64,000 nucleotides of DNA from Bombyx mori (Eukaryota > Arthropoda > Insecta > Lepidoptera > Bombycidae), in NCBI RefSeq assembly GCF_030269925.1, contig NC_085121.1:8325501-8389500 (forward strand), read 5' to 3'. Of this stretch, positions 1 to 10,017 are shown piece after piece. The notes beneath the pieces are model-generated. The model saw nothing but the letters and a program-made list of their open reading frames with translations. It was not told where the DNA came from and searched no databases. How positions within the stretch are numbered: position 1 is the first letter of the stretch; each line of letters opens with the position of its first letter. A program made the translations under genes and the position numbers.

Positions 1-185
1 AATTATTTTACACATATTATGACAATGAAAGATCAACTTTTTAAATCTCATTTTGAATATAATATATTTTTGGCGCGAAAGAGTAGCGTTGTAATTATAA
101 TAAACTTATGTTATATGCACAAGTTATATGATTTTTGTAGACTGTTTATAGTTCACTATTTGTGGTATATATCATAAGACAACCA

Positions 186-293
186 CTAATTCAATCTATG
201 GCGGACGGATGCCTCGCGCGTCTTGAATTTGTACACGCCTTTATCTAATAACCAAGCTGGAAAGCTCTCGAGGCCATCAGCTATTCTTCCATC
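186..293 (-). CDS. Candidate terminal exon of an unidentified minus-strand gene (copy 1)
   Basis: Read on the minus strand, a strong acceptor (a T-rich tract ending in TTTATTTTAG) is followed by 36 codons in phase 0 ending in TAG. The peptide begins DGRIADGLESFPAWLL and ends ASVRHRLN. The same exon with the same acceptor and stop occurs at 10708-10815 with one amino-acid change (S to N). I do not recognise the protein. Preservation of the frame in both copies suggests coding, but it is too short to be certain. It could also be a decayed fragment that has simply had little time to diverge. Confidence 0.4.
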   Translation of the reverse strand, partial: DGRIADGLESFPAWLLDKGVYKFKTREASVRHRLN

Positions 294-616
294 CTAAAAT
301 AAATAACAAAAAAAGTTGAGCTAAATGTTGTCAATGTATTTCTTGTTCATTTTTTGACCGTACGTTATCACGATATATTTCAGACAAGACCTACGCTATC
401 ACACCCCTTAATACACTAATTATAGCTCTCGGAAAATACCATTAAGAATTTGGTTAATAACCGAAATTTCCCCGATTTCTGTACCTGCTGTTAGAAATAT
501 CATCTATTTGGATTCACTGAAAACTAATTTCGTTAATGTTGTGCTTATCACATTCGCGTCGAGGAATCGCCGCCATAGTATTGTGTTGAGTGTGTGCGGG
601 ACGCGTGTGTCGGCAG

Positions 617-786
617 CGGCTGTGGTGCGATATACACGCTCGTTGCGGAAGTCGCGCGTGTTCCGCGCTGACCGGGCGACGCTGTGGATCGTGAGAGTGC
701 AGGGATGCGCGGTGCTGGCCGCCCTGCATCGCGGCCCGCCTCGCCGGAACGATGCCGCCCTGAGGCCGTTGCGTGATGACCTATAG
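617..786 (+). CDS. Alternative serpin last exon A1 (RCL plus C-terminus)
   Basis: A mutually exclusive 3' exon of a serpin whose body lies left of the window. The acceptor is GTGTGTCGGCAG; the two-base overhang CG joins a preceding G to give Ala (phase 1). The peptide reads AVVRYTRSLRKSRVF and then RADRATLWIVRVQG, the serpin s4B/s5B region in which ADR and the hydrophobic strand are typical. Small residues after the hinge and several Arg/Lys candidates for P1 suggest an inhibitor of trypsin-like proteases (inference). It ends with an unusual basic tail of about 20 residues after the normal serpin end. Exon A2 follows after only 18 bp. A near-identical copy lies at 11171-11340. Confidence 0.72.
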
Positions 787-804
787 CGATGTCTGTACGC
801 GCAG

Positions 805-938
805 GCATTATGTTTTTGATGATGCCGTGCCCACCCCTGCCTTCGAAGAGCTTCCGTGCCGACCGACCCTTCCTCTACTTCCTCGTGGGCGCTGAACGCA
901 TCGCTCTGTTTATCGGCCAATACCGTGGACGAAATTGA
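805..938 (+). CDS. Alternative serpin last exon A2
   Basis: The acceptor CTGTACGCGCAG opens a phase-1 exon (G plus GC gives Gly). The RCL part is Met- and Pro-rich (IMFLMMPCPPLPSKSF), followed by RADRPFLYFLVGAERIALF and the end GQYRGRN, then TGA. ADRPFLYF and the terminal YRG are the standard serpin C-terminal strands. The polypyrimidine tract is weak and lies within or just after exon A1, so A1 and A2 compete over a very short space. The copy at 11359-11489 keeps the last 28 residues unchanged but has a different RCL. P1 cannot be fixed from sequence alone. Confidence 0.75.
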
Positions 939-978
939 ATGCTGTTTTTACGTTCATCATTTGCTTTTCCTATAGCGA

Positions 979-984
979 AATAAA
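979..984 (+). promoter_or_regulatory. Poly(A) signal downstream of exons A1/A2
   Basis: AATAAA lies 41 bp after the A2 stop. The matching position in copy 2 reads GATATAAAC, so the hexamer is lost there. Exons C, C' and D carry AATAAA overlapping or touching their stops, which fits independent last exons. Confidence 0.45.
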
Positions 985-1032
985 TCCAATATCGCTCTGA
1001 TTTCTCTGTTCTAGTTTCCTCATATTTACTCT

Positions 1033-2205
1033 ATAGTCGTATTTTTAATTAGACGAAGTCGGACTTTTTGGCGGGAACGCGAGGAGTGAAGTTGTGTGAT
1101 TTGTTTTATTTTGTCTATTTAGTGTTTCTTCGGGTTTAAATGTGTAATAATGGTGGTTTATTAACCGTTTAATATCTGTGAAAGTGCACAAATGTGGGAA
1201 AATGAAACAAAGCCGCTGGACGTAACTTCTCGGGATCCTCCAAAAAGTCCACTGAAAAATCTTAGTAAATGACCACCATTTTACTGAGATTAGATTTCAT
1301 CTCATATCATCTCATTTAATTTCATCCTAGTTGATTAATGTCTCAAATTAATCATTTTCATTTCATTTCACTCCATAATATCATTTTTCATAAAATTAAG
1401 AATATAGATTAAAATAAGACATGACTTAAAGGTCTCAGTCACCAGGTCATAAAATCTCTTAAAAAAAAAATTAGACGAAGTCAACTAACAGTAGCTAATG
1501 TCACTTTGTACAATAATGCCGCCATATTTAAAGTAATAGTGATGCGTTTAGTTCTATTTCAATCAGATGAATAAACAATGAGTGTGAATAGTTAATCATT
1601 TCAAACTATAAAAGAATACAATTTTATTTTACAATAAATTGTATTAAAGTGCTCTAATATATGTTACTAGTAGTATGCAGCTACAGTCAGTTTTTATTTT
1701 TATTTTCATTAACTACTACCTATAATTGTTATATTTTATACATCTATAGTTTCAACTATATGATGTATTGAAAATAGGACAGTCTTACAAGTTTCCTCGC
1801 AATGTTTTCCTTTATGTTTAAAGCACTCGGTATTCAGTATAGGTAGATACTATAGGAACATAATCGTCGAAGACTCGTTGGTATGAACAAAGCACGACTA
1901 AAATTCGAACCCCGTACCCGATATCGGCAGTCCGGCACACTAACTATTCACTAGACAATCGAGGAAATTTCATTAATTCAGGAGTTTTTTCAATCATTCA
2001 CTTTGTCACCCATTCACATGGTAGGCAGCGGCTTGGCTCTGCCCCTGGCATTGCTGAAGTCCATGTGCCACGGTAACCATTCACCATCAGGTGGGCTGTT
2101 TGCTCGTCTGCCTACGAGGGCAATAAAAAAAAACTATTTTTAATTCATCAACAACTGACAACACAGTAAACGTCAGTTGACTTCATCTAATAAAAAATAC
2201 GACTA
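1033..2205. mobile_element. TIR DNA transposon, non-autonomous, absent from copy 2
   Basis: The ends are inverted repeats: TAGTCGTATTTTT at the left, followed by an ATTAGACGAAGTC block, and the complement at the right (ending AAATACGACTA), with TA on both sides. The empty site is seen at about 11580 in copy 2. The left TIR is split by the SINE-like insertion at 1061-1469. The interior holds a SINE-like piece (about 2019-2140) and no transposase. TA flanks suggest a Tc1/mariner-type MITE. Confidence 0.7.
1061..1469 (+). mobile_element. SINE-like retroelement X, copy 1
   Basis: An element of about 410 bp starting near GGCGGGAACGCGAGG and ending in an A-run. It is bounded by a 13-bp direct repeat ATTAGACGAAGTC at 1048-1060 and 1470-1482, a target duplication typical of LINE-driven insertion. 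Other copies: 2709-3126 (minus), 6962-7115 (truncated), and 10018-10505 (minus, interrupted). No tRNA-like head was recognised. Confidence 0.7.
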
Positions 2206-2430
2206 TAGTAATTATTTTCAATATATTATTTTACTAATGATTGATATGAAGAAAAATTTGGTACCCATGGATACTATTCTAGAATCTATCGCAATCAATA
2301 AAGCTCGTATCTTCACATAAATGTAAAATAAATGTTGGTACCGAACACTAAACCTCCTATGCTTTGTGTGTAAATGAAATTTAATAAAAAAATTGAAATT
2401 GTTGAATTTGGTCCGTTATTTTTATTGCAG

Positions 2431-2567
2431 CAATGGACATCGCTATGTGTGCCTTCGAAGAGTGCGTGCCACTAGACCCTACTTTTAAGGCTGATCGACC
2501 TTTTGTAGCCACTATCTTCACGCACGGCACTCCTTATTTCTTAACCATGTACCGCGGGAGAGATTAA
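2431..2567 (+). CDS. Alternative serpin last exon B
   Basis: A good acceptor TTTTTATTGCAG is followed by a phase-1 exon (G plus CA gives Ala). The RCL is MDIAMCAFEECVPLDPTF, followed by KADRPFVATIFTHGTP and the end MYRGRD, then TAA. KADRPFVA and YRG are serpin C-terminal hallmarks. Acidic residues around the likely scissile region (EEC) differ sharply from the basic exon A1, which implies another target protease (inference). Its partner at 11810-11946 is a pseudoexon. No AATAAA lies directly at the stop; ATTAATAA-type sequence follows. Confidence 0.8.
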
Positions 2568-2708
2568 TAACTAATTATATAATTTAATAATAATACATAA
2601 ATTTAGTCAATGTGGCCTCCTAAACTGTATATTATATTTAATAATAACGTACACACATAACATAGCTACATCTATATTTCATGCAAAGAATCTAAACATA
2701 TTGATTTA

Positions 2709-3126
2709 ATAATTTTTTTAAGGGATTTTATGACCTGGTAACTAAGACCTTTAGGTCATGTCTTATTTTAATTTATATTCTTATTTTTATCAAAAATTAT
2801 AATATGGAGTGAAATGAAATTATGATGATTAATTTGAGACATTAATCAACTGGGATGAAATTAAATGAAATGAGATGAGATGATATGGGATGAAATATAA
2901 TCTCAGTAAAATGGTGGTCATTTACTGGGATTTTTTCAGTGTACTTTTTGGAGGATCCTGAGAAGTTACGTTCCGCGGCTTTGTTACATTTCCCACATTT
3001 GTGCACTTTCACAGATATTAAACAGTTAATAAACCACCGTTATTACACATTTAAACCTGAAGAAACACTAAATAGACAAAATAAAACAAATCACACAACT
3101 TCACTCCTCGCGTTCCCGCCAAAAAT
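2709..3126 (-). mobile_element. SINE-like retroelement X, copy 2
   Basis: Reverse-complement relative of 1061-1469, with the T-rich (3') end at the left and the GGCGGGAACG end at the right. An 11-bp direct repeat ATATTGATTTA lies at 2698-2708 and 3127-3137. Copy 2 of the block (about 12085) has the empty site. This dates the insertion after the segmental duplication. Confidence 0.7.
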
Positions 3127-3137
3127 ATATTGATTTA

Positions 3138-3689
3138 AAATTGTTATACACGCACAGATTATAACTTCGGATGTTCGGATTTGTTAGGGTATGCTTTGGT
3201 AACAGCACGATCATATTAAGTAAAATTGTCCATTGAAGATAGCGATCATTCACCTCCAAGCGCATCGAAAATGGATATTTGAATGCTGTAATATCTTTGA
3301 CGGTGGCAGTTTAGGCGTAGGAGACATGTAAATGATAAATTTATTGATATATCCAAGAACTAACAAGTCTGTTTTACCCCGTATAGTAAGTAAAATCACG
3401 CATCGTAGATATCGTTAAATAATTAAAAACTCATTTTTATTTATAACGTTGCCATGGAGGTTTGAGAATAACTTATCTATCGGATTCAAAATAATACACG
3501 TGCTGGGCGTGTTAAATATCAATATACATACTTTAAGGGAGTTGCGTTTAGTCACAACTCGTTTTTGTGAAATGTAAGACAATTTGCAATATGTTGCTTG
3601 CAATGTGCTTGCTTGATTCCATCCATATTATATTAAAGATGCTGAAGATGAACCGCCTAAAAGTAATTGCCTTTTGATTCACATACAAA
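3138..3689. other. Noncoding block sequence between exons B and C
   Basis: AT-rich sequence shared with 12095-12600 in copy 2. I see no exon, repeat or RNA gene in it. It is presumably intronic if the serpin transcript reaches exon C. Confidence 0.4.
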
Positions 3690-3955
3690 TCTTCCGGTCA
3701 TCGTTCCCGTCGAACCCGTCGCTTGCGACGAAGGGCTTGACGAGTAAATTAACCCTCAGACACAGACCACTGAGTTTCTCGCCGGATCTTCTCAGTGGGT
3801 CGCGTCTCTGATCCGGTGGTAGATTCTGCGAAGCACGGCCCTGGCTAGGGTTCGTGTTAGCAACGTCGTCAGGTTTGAGCCCCGTGAGCTCTACTAGTTA
3901 AGGTTACGCTGAAATAGCCTCTTAAGGCTATCAGCTTAGGTAAGAAAAAAAAATT
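3690..3955 (+). mobile_element. 3' end of a Jockey-type LINE
   Basis: It carries the shared 3' tail found elsewhere in the window (15540-15735, 25266-25690, 63174-63460): GGATCTTCTCAGTGGGTCGC, then GATCCGGTGGTAGATTC, then GGCTATCAGCTTAGGTAAG and an A-run. Only the last 265 bp are present. It is absent from copy 2 of the block. Confidence 0.65.
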
Positions 3956-4595
3956 AGGTCCCTTTTTATACACATACAGATTGAGGCCTGCATTCAACCT
4001 GCAGAGGAAGATAAATGAAGGATTCCTATACTTATGCATGCAGCTTTGCTTACAAAATAGCCTCACAAATTTTTATTGTTTCTTGTTTAATGATGAATAA
4101 TGTTGCTTAAAAGCCTTCATGCCCTACAGTGCACCACGCTGTATCCATGTCGCCGTTTAATTTATTTTATAATTTTCGCATGCAGGTTAATATTTTACAT
4201 AAATGTTATTGTTACAGTGAAAATTACGTTGTATTATTGGGTAGAACTTATTTTTACAAAATATTTGGCTGTATGGGCTACGCTGCCTTTGCTTGTCATA
4301 TGAACTGCAAACAAATGGTTGGTTCATGTTTATTGTACCGGTCACCCACATTCGCACGAATACGCAAACCCGCAAGTGTAGGACGGCATTTGCAAATGAT
4401 TATGCAAAGTTTTCGCTGCATTCGCGATTTTCCAAGCTGTGTCGGTTTTTTAATGGACATCAAAGCGCGCGAACCGCGATCATTCGTGTAGTCTCCCACA
4501 CATTCGTGTGACCAGTTGCGCCCACGATTGCGAAGGTAACGGACGTTTCGCCATTTTCATAGTTCGTGACATCTATTGTGTAGCGTACCTTCGTT

Positions 4596-4784
4596 ATGGA
4601 TTGGAACAACACCAAGGTGATGGAGTTCATTGAGCTCCTGCAAAATAAATCGACCATATGGGACCCTCAAAAGAAATCCCATAAAAACAGAATGGCCATT
4701 AATGACGCCTGAGAAAGAATTAAAAACTCTCTTTCTCTTCAATGTTCTATTGGCGAATTAAAAAAGAAGAGACATTCGTAAACA
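4596..4784 (+). pseudogene. MADF-domain fragment (PIF/Harbinger ORF1-like or host MADF gene), broken
   Basis: The frame from ATG at 4596 reads MDWNNTKVMEFIELLQNKST, then IWDPQKKSHKNRMAINDA, a TGA where MADF proteins have Trp, then ERIKNSLSLQCSIGELKKK. This is the pattern of a MADF (Myb/SANT-like) DNA-binding domain. A further open stretch in another frame follows to about 5047. The in-frame stop and frame change make it a pseudogene. Insect MADF domains occur both in host factors and in PIF/Harbinger elements; a Harbinger transposase remnant lies at 62.4 kb, so the transposon origin is favoured. Copy 2 has lost most of it. Confidence 0.6.
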
Positions 4785-5440
4785 AGTGTAGAAGGAAGCG
4801 CAAACGGGTTCGCAAATTGAATACCGAACCCATTTGCACAGTCGATAAGTTTGCGAATGAATGTCTGACGGCCCTTCACCCCATGTGGCCGGCATTAGAC
4901 CAAGATGCAAGGGTCCACAGACTGGCACAGACATTACATACTTATTTTTTCAGTAATAAAGTAATGTTAGTATCCATACCTGCTAGCTTGCCCCGGCAGA
5001 CATTTATCAGTCACGAGGTGCTAAAGGCAGGTAAAAATAGTACATAGTACTTTTAAATGACGCATAGTACCCAGCATAATTGCTGCAATATCGGTAGCAG
5101 AACATCGAATAATAAAATTAGCTTGAGCATCAAAATTACATAGATAATTTTAGTGTCAGCTTTCTCATGGTCATAGTACGTTAGATTATCAACAATATCA
5201 GACACTAGTTTGTTATTAAAAACGAAAAGTCGAGGCCATAATGATGCCAGCAGATATGCATAAACCCAAAGTCTACTACTTTATCCTTTTTACTTTGCTA
5301 CTGAGAAAATAACGAATGTCTTGACAACATGGGTGCTTGGACTATAACATACATATTATGATACAATCTGTTTCGATGATATAAGTAAGCGCGTAAAGTG
5401 TATTAAGTTAAAAAACGCACGGCATCTTGTTTTTTTGCAG

Positions 5441-5583
5441 CAATGGGCATTGCAAGTTACGCTGCATTCCTTGATGAGCCACCAGTACCTTCCTTCGATG
5501 CTGATCGGCCATTTGTAGCCGCAATCTTTGCCCACGGAATCTCTCACTTCTATGCCATATACCGTGGGGAGAATGATGAATAA
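5441..5583 (+). CDS. Alternative serpin last exon C
   Basis: A strong acceptor (TTGTTTTTTTGCAG) and a phase-1 overhang CA give Ala, then MGIASYAAFLDEPPVPSF and DADRPFVAAIFAHGISHF, ending AIYRGENDE and TAA. ADRPFVA and YRG are the serpin C-terminal strands. The small residues after the hinge suit an inhibitory serpin. AATAAA overlaps the stop codon (GAATAAA), an economical last-exon arrangement. Compared with C' at 13597-13739, four of five protein differences fall in the RCL. Confidence 0.82.
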
Positions 5584-6410
5584 ATTTAGTGCACATGCTA
5601 ACAATGAAAGGAATTCCAAAAAGTTTTTGTATTGCATCCTGGATGGTGCAATTCTTTGTGTGTGTGATACGACCCCAATTATTTATTTATTAAGTTTGTT
5701 TTATTTATACTCAACGTAACAAGCAAAATTAAATCTAGCTGTCAATTAATGAATTGAAATGAAATGCAAGTTTATTTACAAATGATCTACGAGTCAACCC
5801 ATATTTTGCACTTATCAAGACACCAACCAACTAGTGCACAGGACAAATGTGTTGTAATTACTTAGTGTGAAGCAAGAATCCAATATATGTTGATTTAAAT
5901 GCCACCGATATCCATTGCTATATTTTCTTCTATTTTGTATAATATAAAAGTAAATTTTATACTTAATAATACTTATATAATAATAATACTTTTATAATTA
6001 ATTAAAGAAAAAAATTAAAGATATAATGTTTAGTTGAATTTTATTGAATGTTGTGAAACTGTTAATATGAGAAATATATTTACATGCATGTTATTCTTGA
6101 ATTTTATTTGGTATTTCCACTAGCTTAGTTTGATTTTGCACAAATTTATAGATGTAGATTGGTATACATGATAACCAGAAGAAAAAAAACTTAACTGAAA
6201 TATATTTTTTCTCCTACCGACGCCGAAGTTCGGTTTTCGTCCCGCTGTACAGGGAAGATAGTGTAACTTTTCCTCCCGCTGTACAGGGAAGAAAGTGTAA
6301 CTTTTTCTCCGTGGTACAAGTGCGCATGCGCGTTAGTGTCTACGTCTGCTCTCACGCACCTAAAATTCTCTGCCATTGTTGTGCTCGGGTAATTTGCAAT
6401 ATTGTGTAAA
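5584..6410. other. Noncoding block sequence after exon C
   Basis: AT-rich sequence, alignable with 13740-14325 up to about 6211, which marks the end of the segmental duplication. The rest up to the next transposon is unique. No exon or RNA gene was recognised. Confidence 0.4.
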
Positions 6411-6412
6411 AG

Positions 6413-6798
6413 TGAAATCCGAACAAAAACAGTTTCACTGTAAAAAATTGTAATTCATTAATTACATTTATGCATTTCATAGGTTGACCTACTTATAAAT
6501 TTCTAAACATTGAAAGGATGTTCAATTATCCTGAAAAAATTTGGGGTACTCAAAGACGCGCGCCAAGTGCGATAAAAAAAAAAAATATTTTTAAATTTTC
6601 AACAAATTTTTTTTAAATTTTTTCAACCTTATGACGGTTTCTTGGTATTTTTTTGTATTTCACATATTTTTGTAGATAATGAAAGTTATTGAAATGAGTC
6701 TTATTTTTTTTGTAAAGTGCAAATGTTATTGAGATGAGTTTTATGAACGTGGACTTGGCGCAATTTTTTACAGTGAAACTGTTTTTGTTCGGATTTCA
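6413..6798. mobile_element. MITE with perfect 38-bp terminal inverted repeats
   Basis: Positions 6413-6450 and 6761-6798 are exact reverse complements over 38 bases (outer end TGAAATCCGAACAAAAACAG). The interior is AT-rich with A/T runs and has no coding capacity. Perfect arms suggest recent activity. The superfamily is not assignable from the ends alone. Confidence 0.75.
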
Positions 6799-6961
6799 TA
6801 TCTTTTTGTTAAGTATTATTTTTTGCTCATTTATTACTTAACAAAAAAGACAATAGAATAAAAATAAATTATAAATAGTCACTCAGCTTAAAAGCTAATG
6901 AAACGCTCAATTAATTAGTGTAATAATAATCAACATCCACTTTTACAAATTTAAACCGAAT

Positions 6962-7115
6962 TAAATTCATCCCAGTTGATTAATGTCTCAAATTAATCAT
7001 CTTCATTTCATTTCACTCCATAATATCATTTTTCATAAAAATATGAATATAAATTAAAATAAGACATGACTTAAAGGTCTCAGTTACCATGTCATAAAAT
7101 CCCTTAAAAAAATAC
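6962..7115 (+). mobile_element. SINE-like element X, 5'-truncated copy
   Basis: It matches the 3' 150 bp of 1061-1469, including GTTGATTAATGTCTCAAATT and the end CATAAAATCCCTTAAAAAAA. The 5' truncation is the usual outcome of target-primed insertion. Confidence 0.7.
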
Positions 7116-7361
7116 ATCGAAAAAAGTCAGGATCGAAACTTTTTAGCGAGCTATAGCTTGTGGTGATAAAATCAATAATTTCAAGTAGATTAATTGTTGT
7201 AATTGATGATAACTAGTCTAATAACTAATATCAGTAAAATAAAGTTGTGAGTGATTGATATAATATACAATTTAGGAACCAGAAGTCTAGAATTAAATAA
7301 AATTTCGCAACCTCAAAAAACCGTTCTGCTTACAGTAAACACAGTCGGTACGAGGCCGCGA

Positions 7362-8645
7362 GGGCGGCACTGAAAATTTCGGGAATTAACGAAGTGACAC
7401 AACATTACTATTTAAAAATGTATTTATTACTTTTCGAAGTATTCTCCGCGAAATTTGACACATTTTTCCATACGATGGAACCAATCATTGAAGCAACCAT
7501 TCCATTCGGAAGTTGGGGTCTCCAAAATGGCCGTTTTGTAGGCGTCCACAGCTTCTTCAGGTGATGAAAATCTCTGTCCACGCAATTTATTCTTTAATTT
7601 AGGGAAAGTATAGAAATCATTAGGGCTTAGGTCGGGGCTGTACGGCGGATGGTCTAATAATTCTATGTTTTCTTGCTCTAAAAACTCTTGTTCTGTGCGC
7701 GGTGTGAGAACTCGCATTGTCGTTATGGAGGATGATGCGGCGGTTGCAGTTCTCTTTACGGAGTTCAAAAACGACCTATGGCAAACAAATGCTAGCATAC
7801 CATTCTGCATTAACCGTTCTTTGTCCCTCAAGAGGAATAGTCGTAACATGGCCGGTTTTGGAGACAAACGTGGCCACCATTTTTTTTGCAACACTCCGTG
7901 AACGAACAATTTTTGTTGGCTTTAACTCATTTTCGAACACCCAAACTCGTGACTGGTTTTTTGTTTCGGGCTCGTACGCGTATATCCAGGATTCGTCACC
8001 TGATACAATGTTGTATACAGCATTTGGGGATCCTGCGTGGAATCTTTCGAGAGTTCTGACGCACCAAGTAACGCGAGCCGCTTTTTGCTCTTCACAGAGC
8101 GAATGCGGTATCCATCGGGAAAACAACTTTTTTACACCTAATTGTTCATGCAAGATTATTTTTGTATTTGACTCATGCCAATGTCTAAAGTTGCCTGAAT
8201 TTCGCGGCATGTCACATGTCGATCTTCCTCAATCAGCTTACGCACAGCATCAACGTTTTCTTGGGTGACTGCAGTTTTTGGACGACCTTGACGGGGATCA
8301 TCACTGAGCTTGACACGTCCACGTTGAAACTCAGCAAACCAGCGATAAATTGTGGTTTTGGATGGGGCTTCATCACCAAATTCAGAAATCATCCGGTCAA
8401 CACACTGTTTTTGTGTTAAACCACTTCGAAAGTCATAATAAATCATCGCTCTTGAATTTTCTCGAGTCAATTCCATTTTCTCAACGATTAAACAAGTTTG
8501 ACAAAACCTCGTGACAAGACCGAGAATCTTTTTTAAAATAAATAAATGGTATTCGATTTTTAAAACCAAGGAGTTTTCAATTAAAAAGATTTTAATATGA
8601 CAGGAACAGTGGAAATATTCCATTCCCGATACTTTTAGTGCAGCC
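7362..8645 (-). mobile_element. Mariner element (DD34D type), full length but inactive
   Basis: The ends match as inverted repeats (GGCGGCACTGAAAATTTCGG at the left; complement of GGCTGCACTAAAAGTATCGG at the right), giving about 1.28 kb, the usual mariner length. Transposase pieces on the minus strand: an N-terminal HTH region starting MELTRENSRAMIYYDFRSG near 8476, the GDESWIYAYEPETK block with the first catalytic Asp, and a C-terminal DHPPYSPDLSPNDFYTF block with the last Asp. These lie in different frames, and the second Asp region (near 7700) is out of frame, so it cannot make active enzyme. Confidence 0.85.
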
Positions 8646-8937
8646 TAGTAGTCTGGCGCTCCGTTTACAACGGGATTTTTGAACGGAACTTGGCGCCAGA
8701 TTCTACCGAATCTGTGGATAAAAATATGACGCTTACGCACGTACAAGGTTATAGCAAAGTCAGAGAAACTGATAGGGATGGAGCTATCGATAAACGTAAC
8801 ACGATAACAAACCCGATATTTATTTACAAAGTGTAAAAAATTAAACTTGCCGGATAATTTTGTACAAATTTATTAACTAATATTACATTTCATTACAAGA
8901 TGTAATTATATTATGTTGATTCTTTATTTATTTATTT

Positions 8938-9700
8938 TAATCAAAATCGGATGAATCGTTACTGTCACTCGATTGGCTCTCCCTAACATTTATTATAAGT
9001 TCCTGTGCTTCTATATTATCGAATGCCACATGAATTTCCCAATCCGACGCTATAATGTTTTGGGTTCTGCTCACAAATTTTTCCCGGCGGCTACTTCCGC
9101 ATATGCATTTTTTAATAAATCTAACATCTTGTTTGTCGTAAAAGGGGGATGGGTAATGTTTCGAGCGGCGTGTTCTGTGATTTGTACCCATATTAGTTCT
9201 ATAGCATTGTACTGGTAATGATACGGCGGAAGTCGAAGAACCCAATGACCACATTCGGCAGCTATTTTGTCGATAGTATATCTTTTAGGGATGCTTTTTT
9301 TCAATTTTAAAATATTTACTAATTGTACTTATAGTAAAGTATTATCCAATGACGTTGGAGTCAGTTCTGTCCATCTATTGTTTTTTATTGGTCTGTGTCG
9401 GTATTTTATCAATTTGTCTGGAGTTATATGTAGCGTTGCCCATAATAATTATCGACGGTTCTTCCAGAGATTGCACCATTTCTTTAAACCATCCTTCGTA
9501 AATCTCCGCGTTTATTTCTTCGTGGTATTCTACTGTTTTTATGGAGTTAAAAGGCCAGTAAAGCATCTGACACGAATCACTTCGTAGACCCTGCATGGCA
9601 TATGGTAAGGTGTTCACCTTTTCCCATTGGCACTGAACTAGTGGAAGCGACGGTGTCGTCAGTCTAGTTCTTAGATACAGTGTGGTTTGCATTTAACCAA
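8938..9700 (-). pseudogene. IS630/Tc1-related DDE transposase, decayed
   Basis: Minus-strand fragments in order: SIIIMGNATYNSRQIDKIPT (an altered LDNASYHS motif with Asp replaced by Gly), then KRYTIDKIAAECGHWVLRLP and PYHYQYNAIELIWVQITEHA, the C-terminal DDE block with its Glu, and a Ser/Asp-rich end SSDSNDSSDFD. This resembles the DDE-superfamily transposases common in insects. Frames are broken between 9300 and 9375 and near 9080. No terminal repeats were identified. Confidence 0.6.
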
Positions 9701-9892
9701 GTCTCGTCAGTGAAAATAACATTTGACCAATCATATCTTTTTCATTTCATTATCAACACTACGACTATCAAATTAGAACTGTCATCGAAAAAATAAAGAA
9801 ATGGAAATAGTTTAATTAAACACAAATGATAAGACAGCGAAGTGGTTGTCAAATATTTATAGTATTTTAAAGGAACGTTCAGAATATTTTTT

Positions 9893-10010
9893 TATTCCCC
9901 TTGCAGGCAGACGTGCATACGGTCCACCTGATGGTGAGTGGTTACCGTCGCTTATGGACTTCAGCAATGTCAGGGGCAGAGCCAAGCTGCTGCTTACCGT
10001 TTAATACTCT
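9893..10010 (-). mobile_element. SINE-like fragment (GGCAGCGGCTTGGCTCTGCC family)
   Basis: It contains CAGGCAGACG, GGTCCACCTGATGGTGAGTG and GCAATGTCAGGGGCAGAGCC. Related pieces lie at about 2019-2140 (plus), 27945-28215 (interrupted) and 57455-57575 (minus). It is a repeated, noncoding retroposon tail. Confidence 0.6.
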
Positions 10011-10017
10011 CCGATTA

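Larger units (their letters stand above)
1..6211 (+). repeat. Segmental duplication, copy 1 (carries serpin exons A1, A2, B, C)
   Basis: This segment matches 10531-14325 base for base over long stretches, from its first line to about 6211, where copy 2 diverges at about 14325. Both copies hold the same series in the same order: a minus-strand exon candidate, then serpin last exons A1, A2, B and C. Copy 1 is longer because it alone carries the TIR element at 1033-2205, the SINE-like insertion at 2709-3126, the LINE tail near 3690-3955 and the MADF fragment near 4596. I infer a tandem duplication followed by independent transposon insertions. The left limit may lie outside the window. Confidence 0.85.

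Noticed and set aside
504..920. Long minus-strand open frames over 504-920 and 11058-11471
   Set aside because: They are antisense shadows of the GC-rich serpin exons A1 and A2; the plus-strand reading gives clear serpin C-termini with splice acceptors.
2939..3133. Small plus-strand open frame inside element X
   Set aside because: It lies across a repeated retroelement in antisense and has no family similarity.
7665..8268. Plus-strand open frames of 78 and 183 codons
   Set aside because: They are antisense to the mariner transposase.
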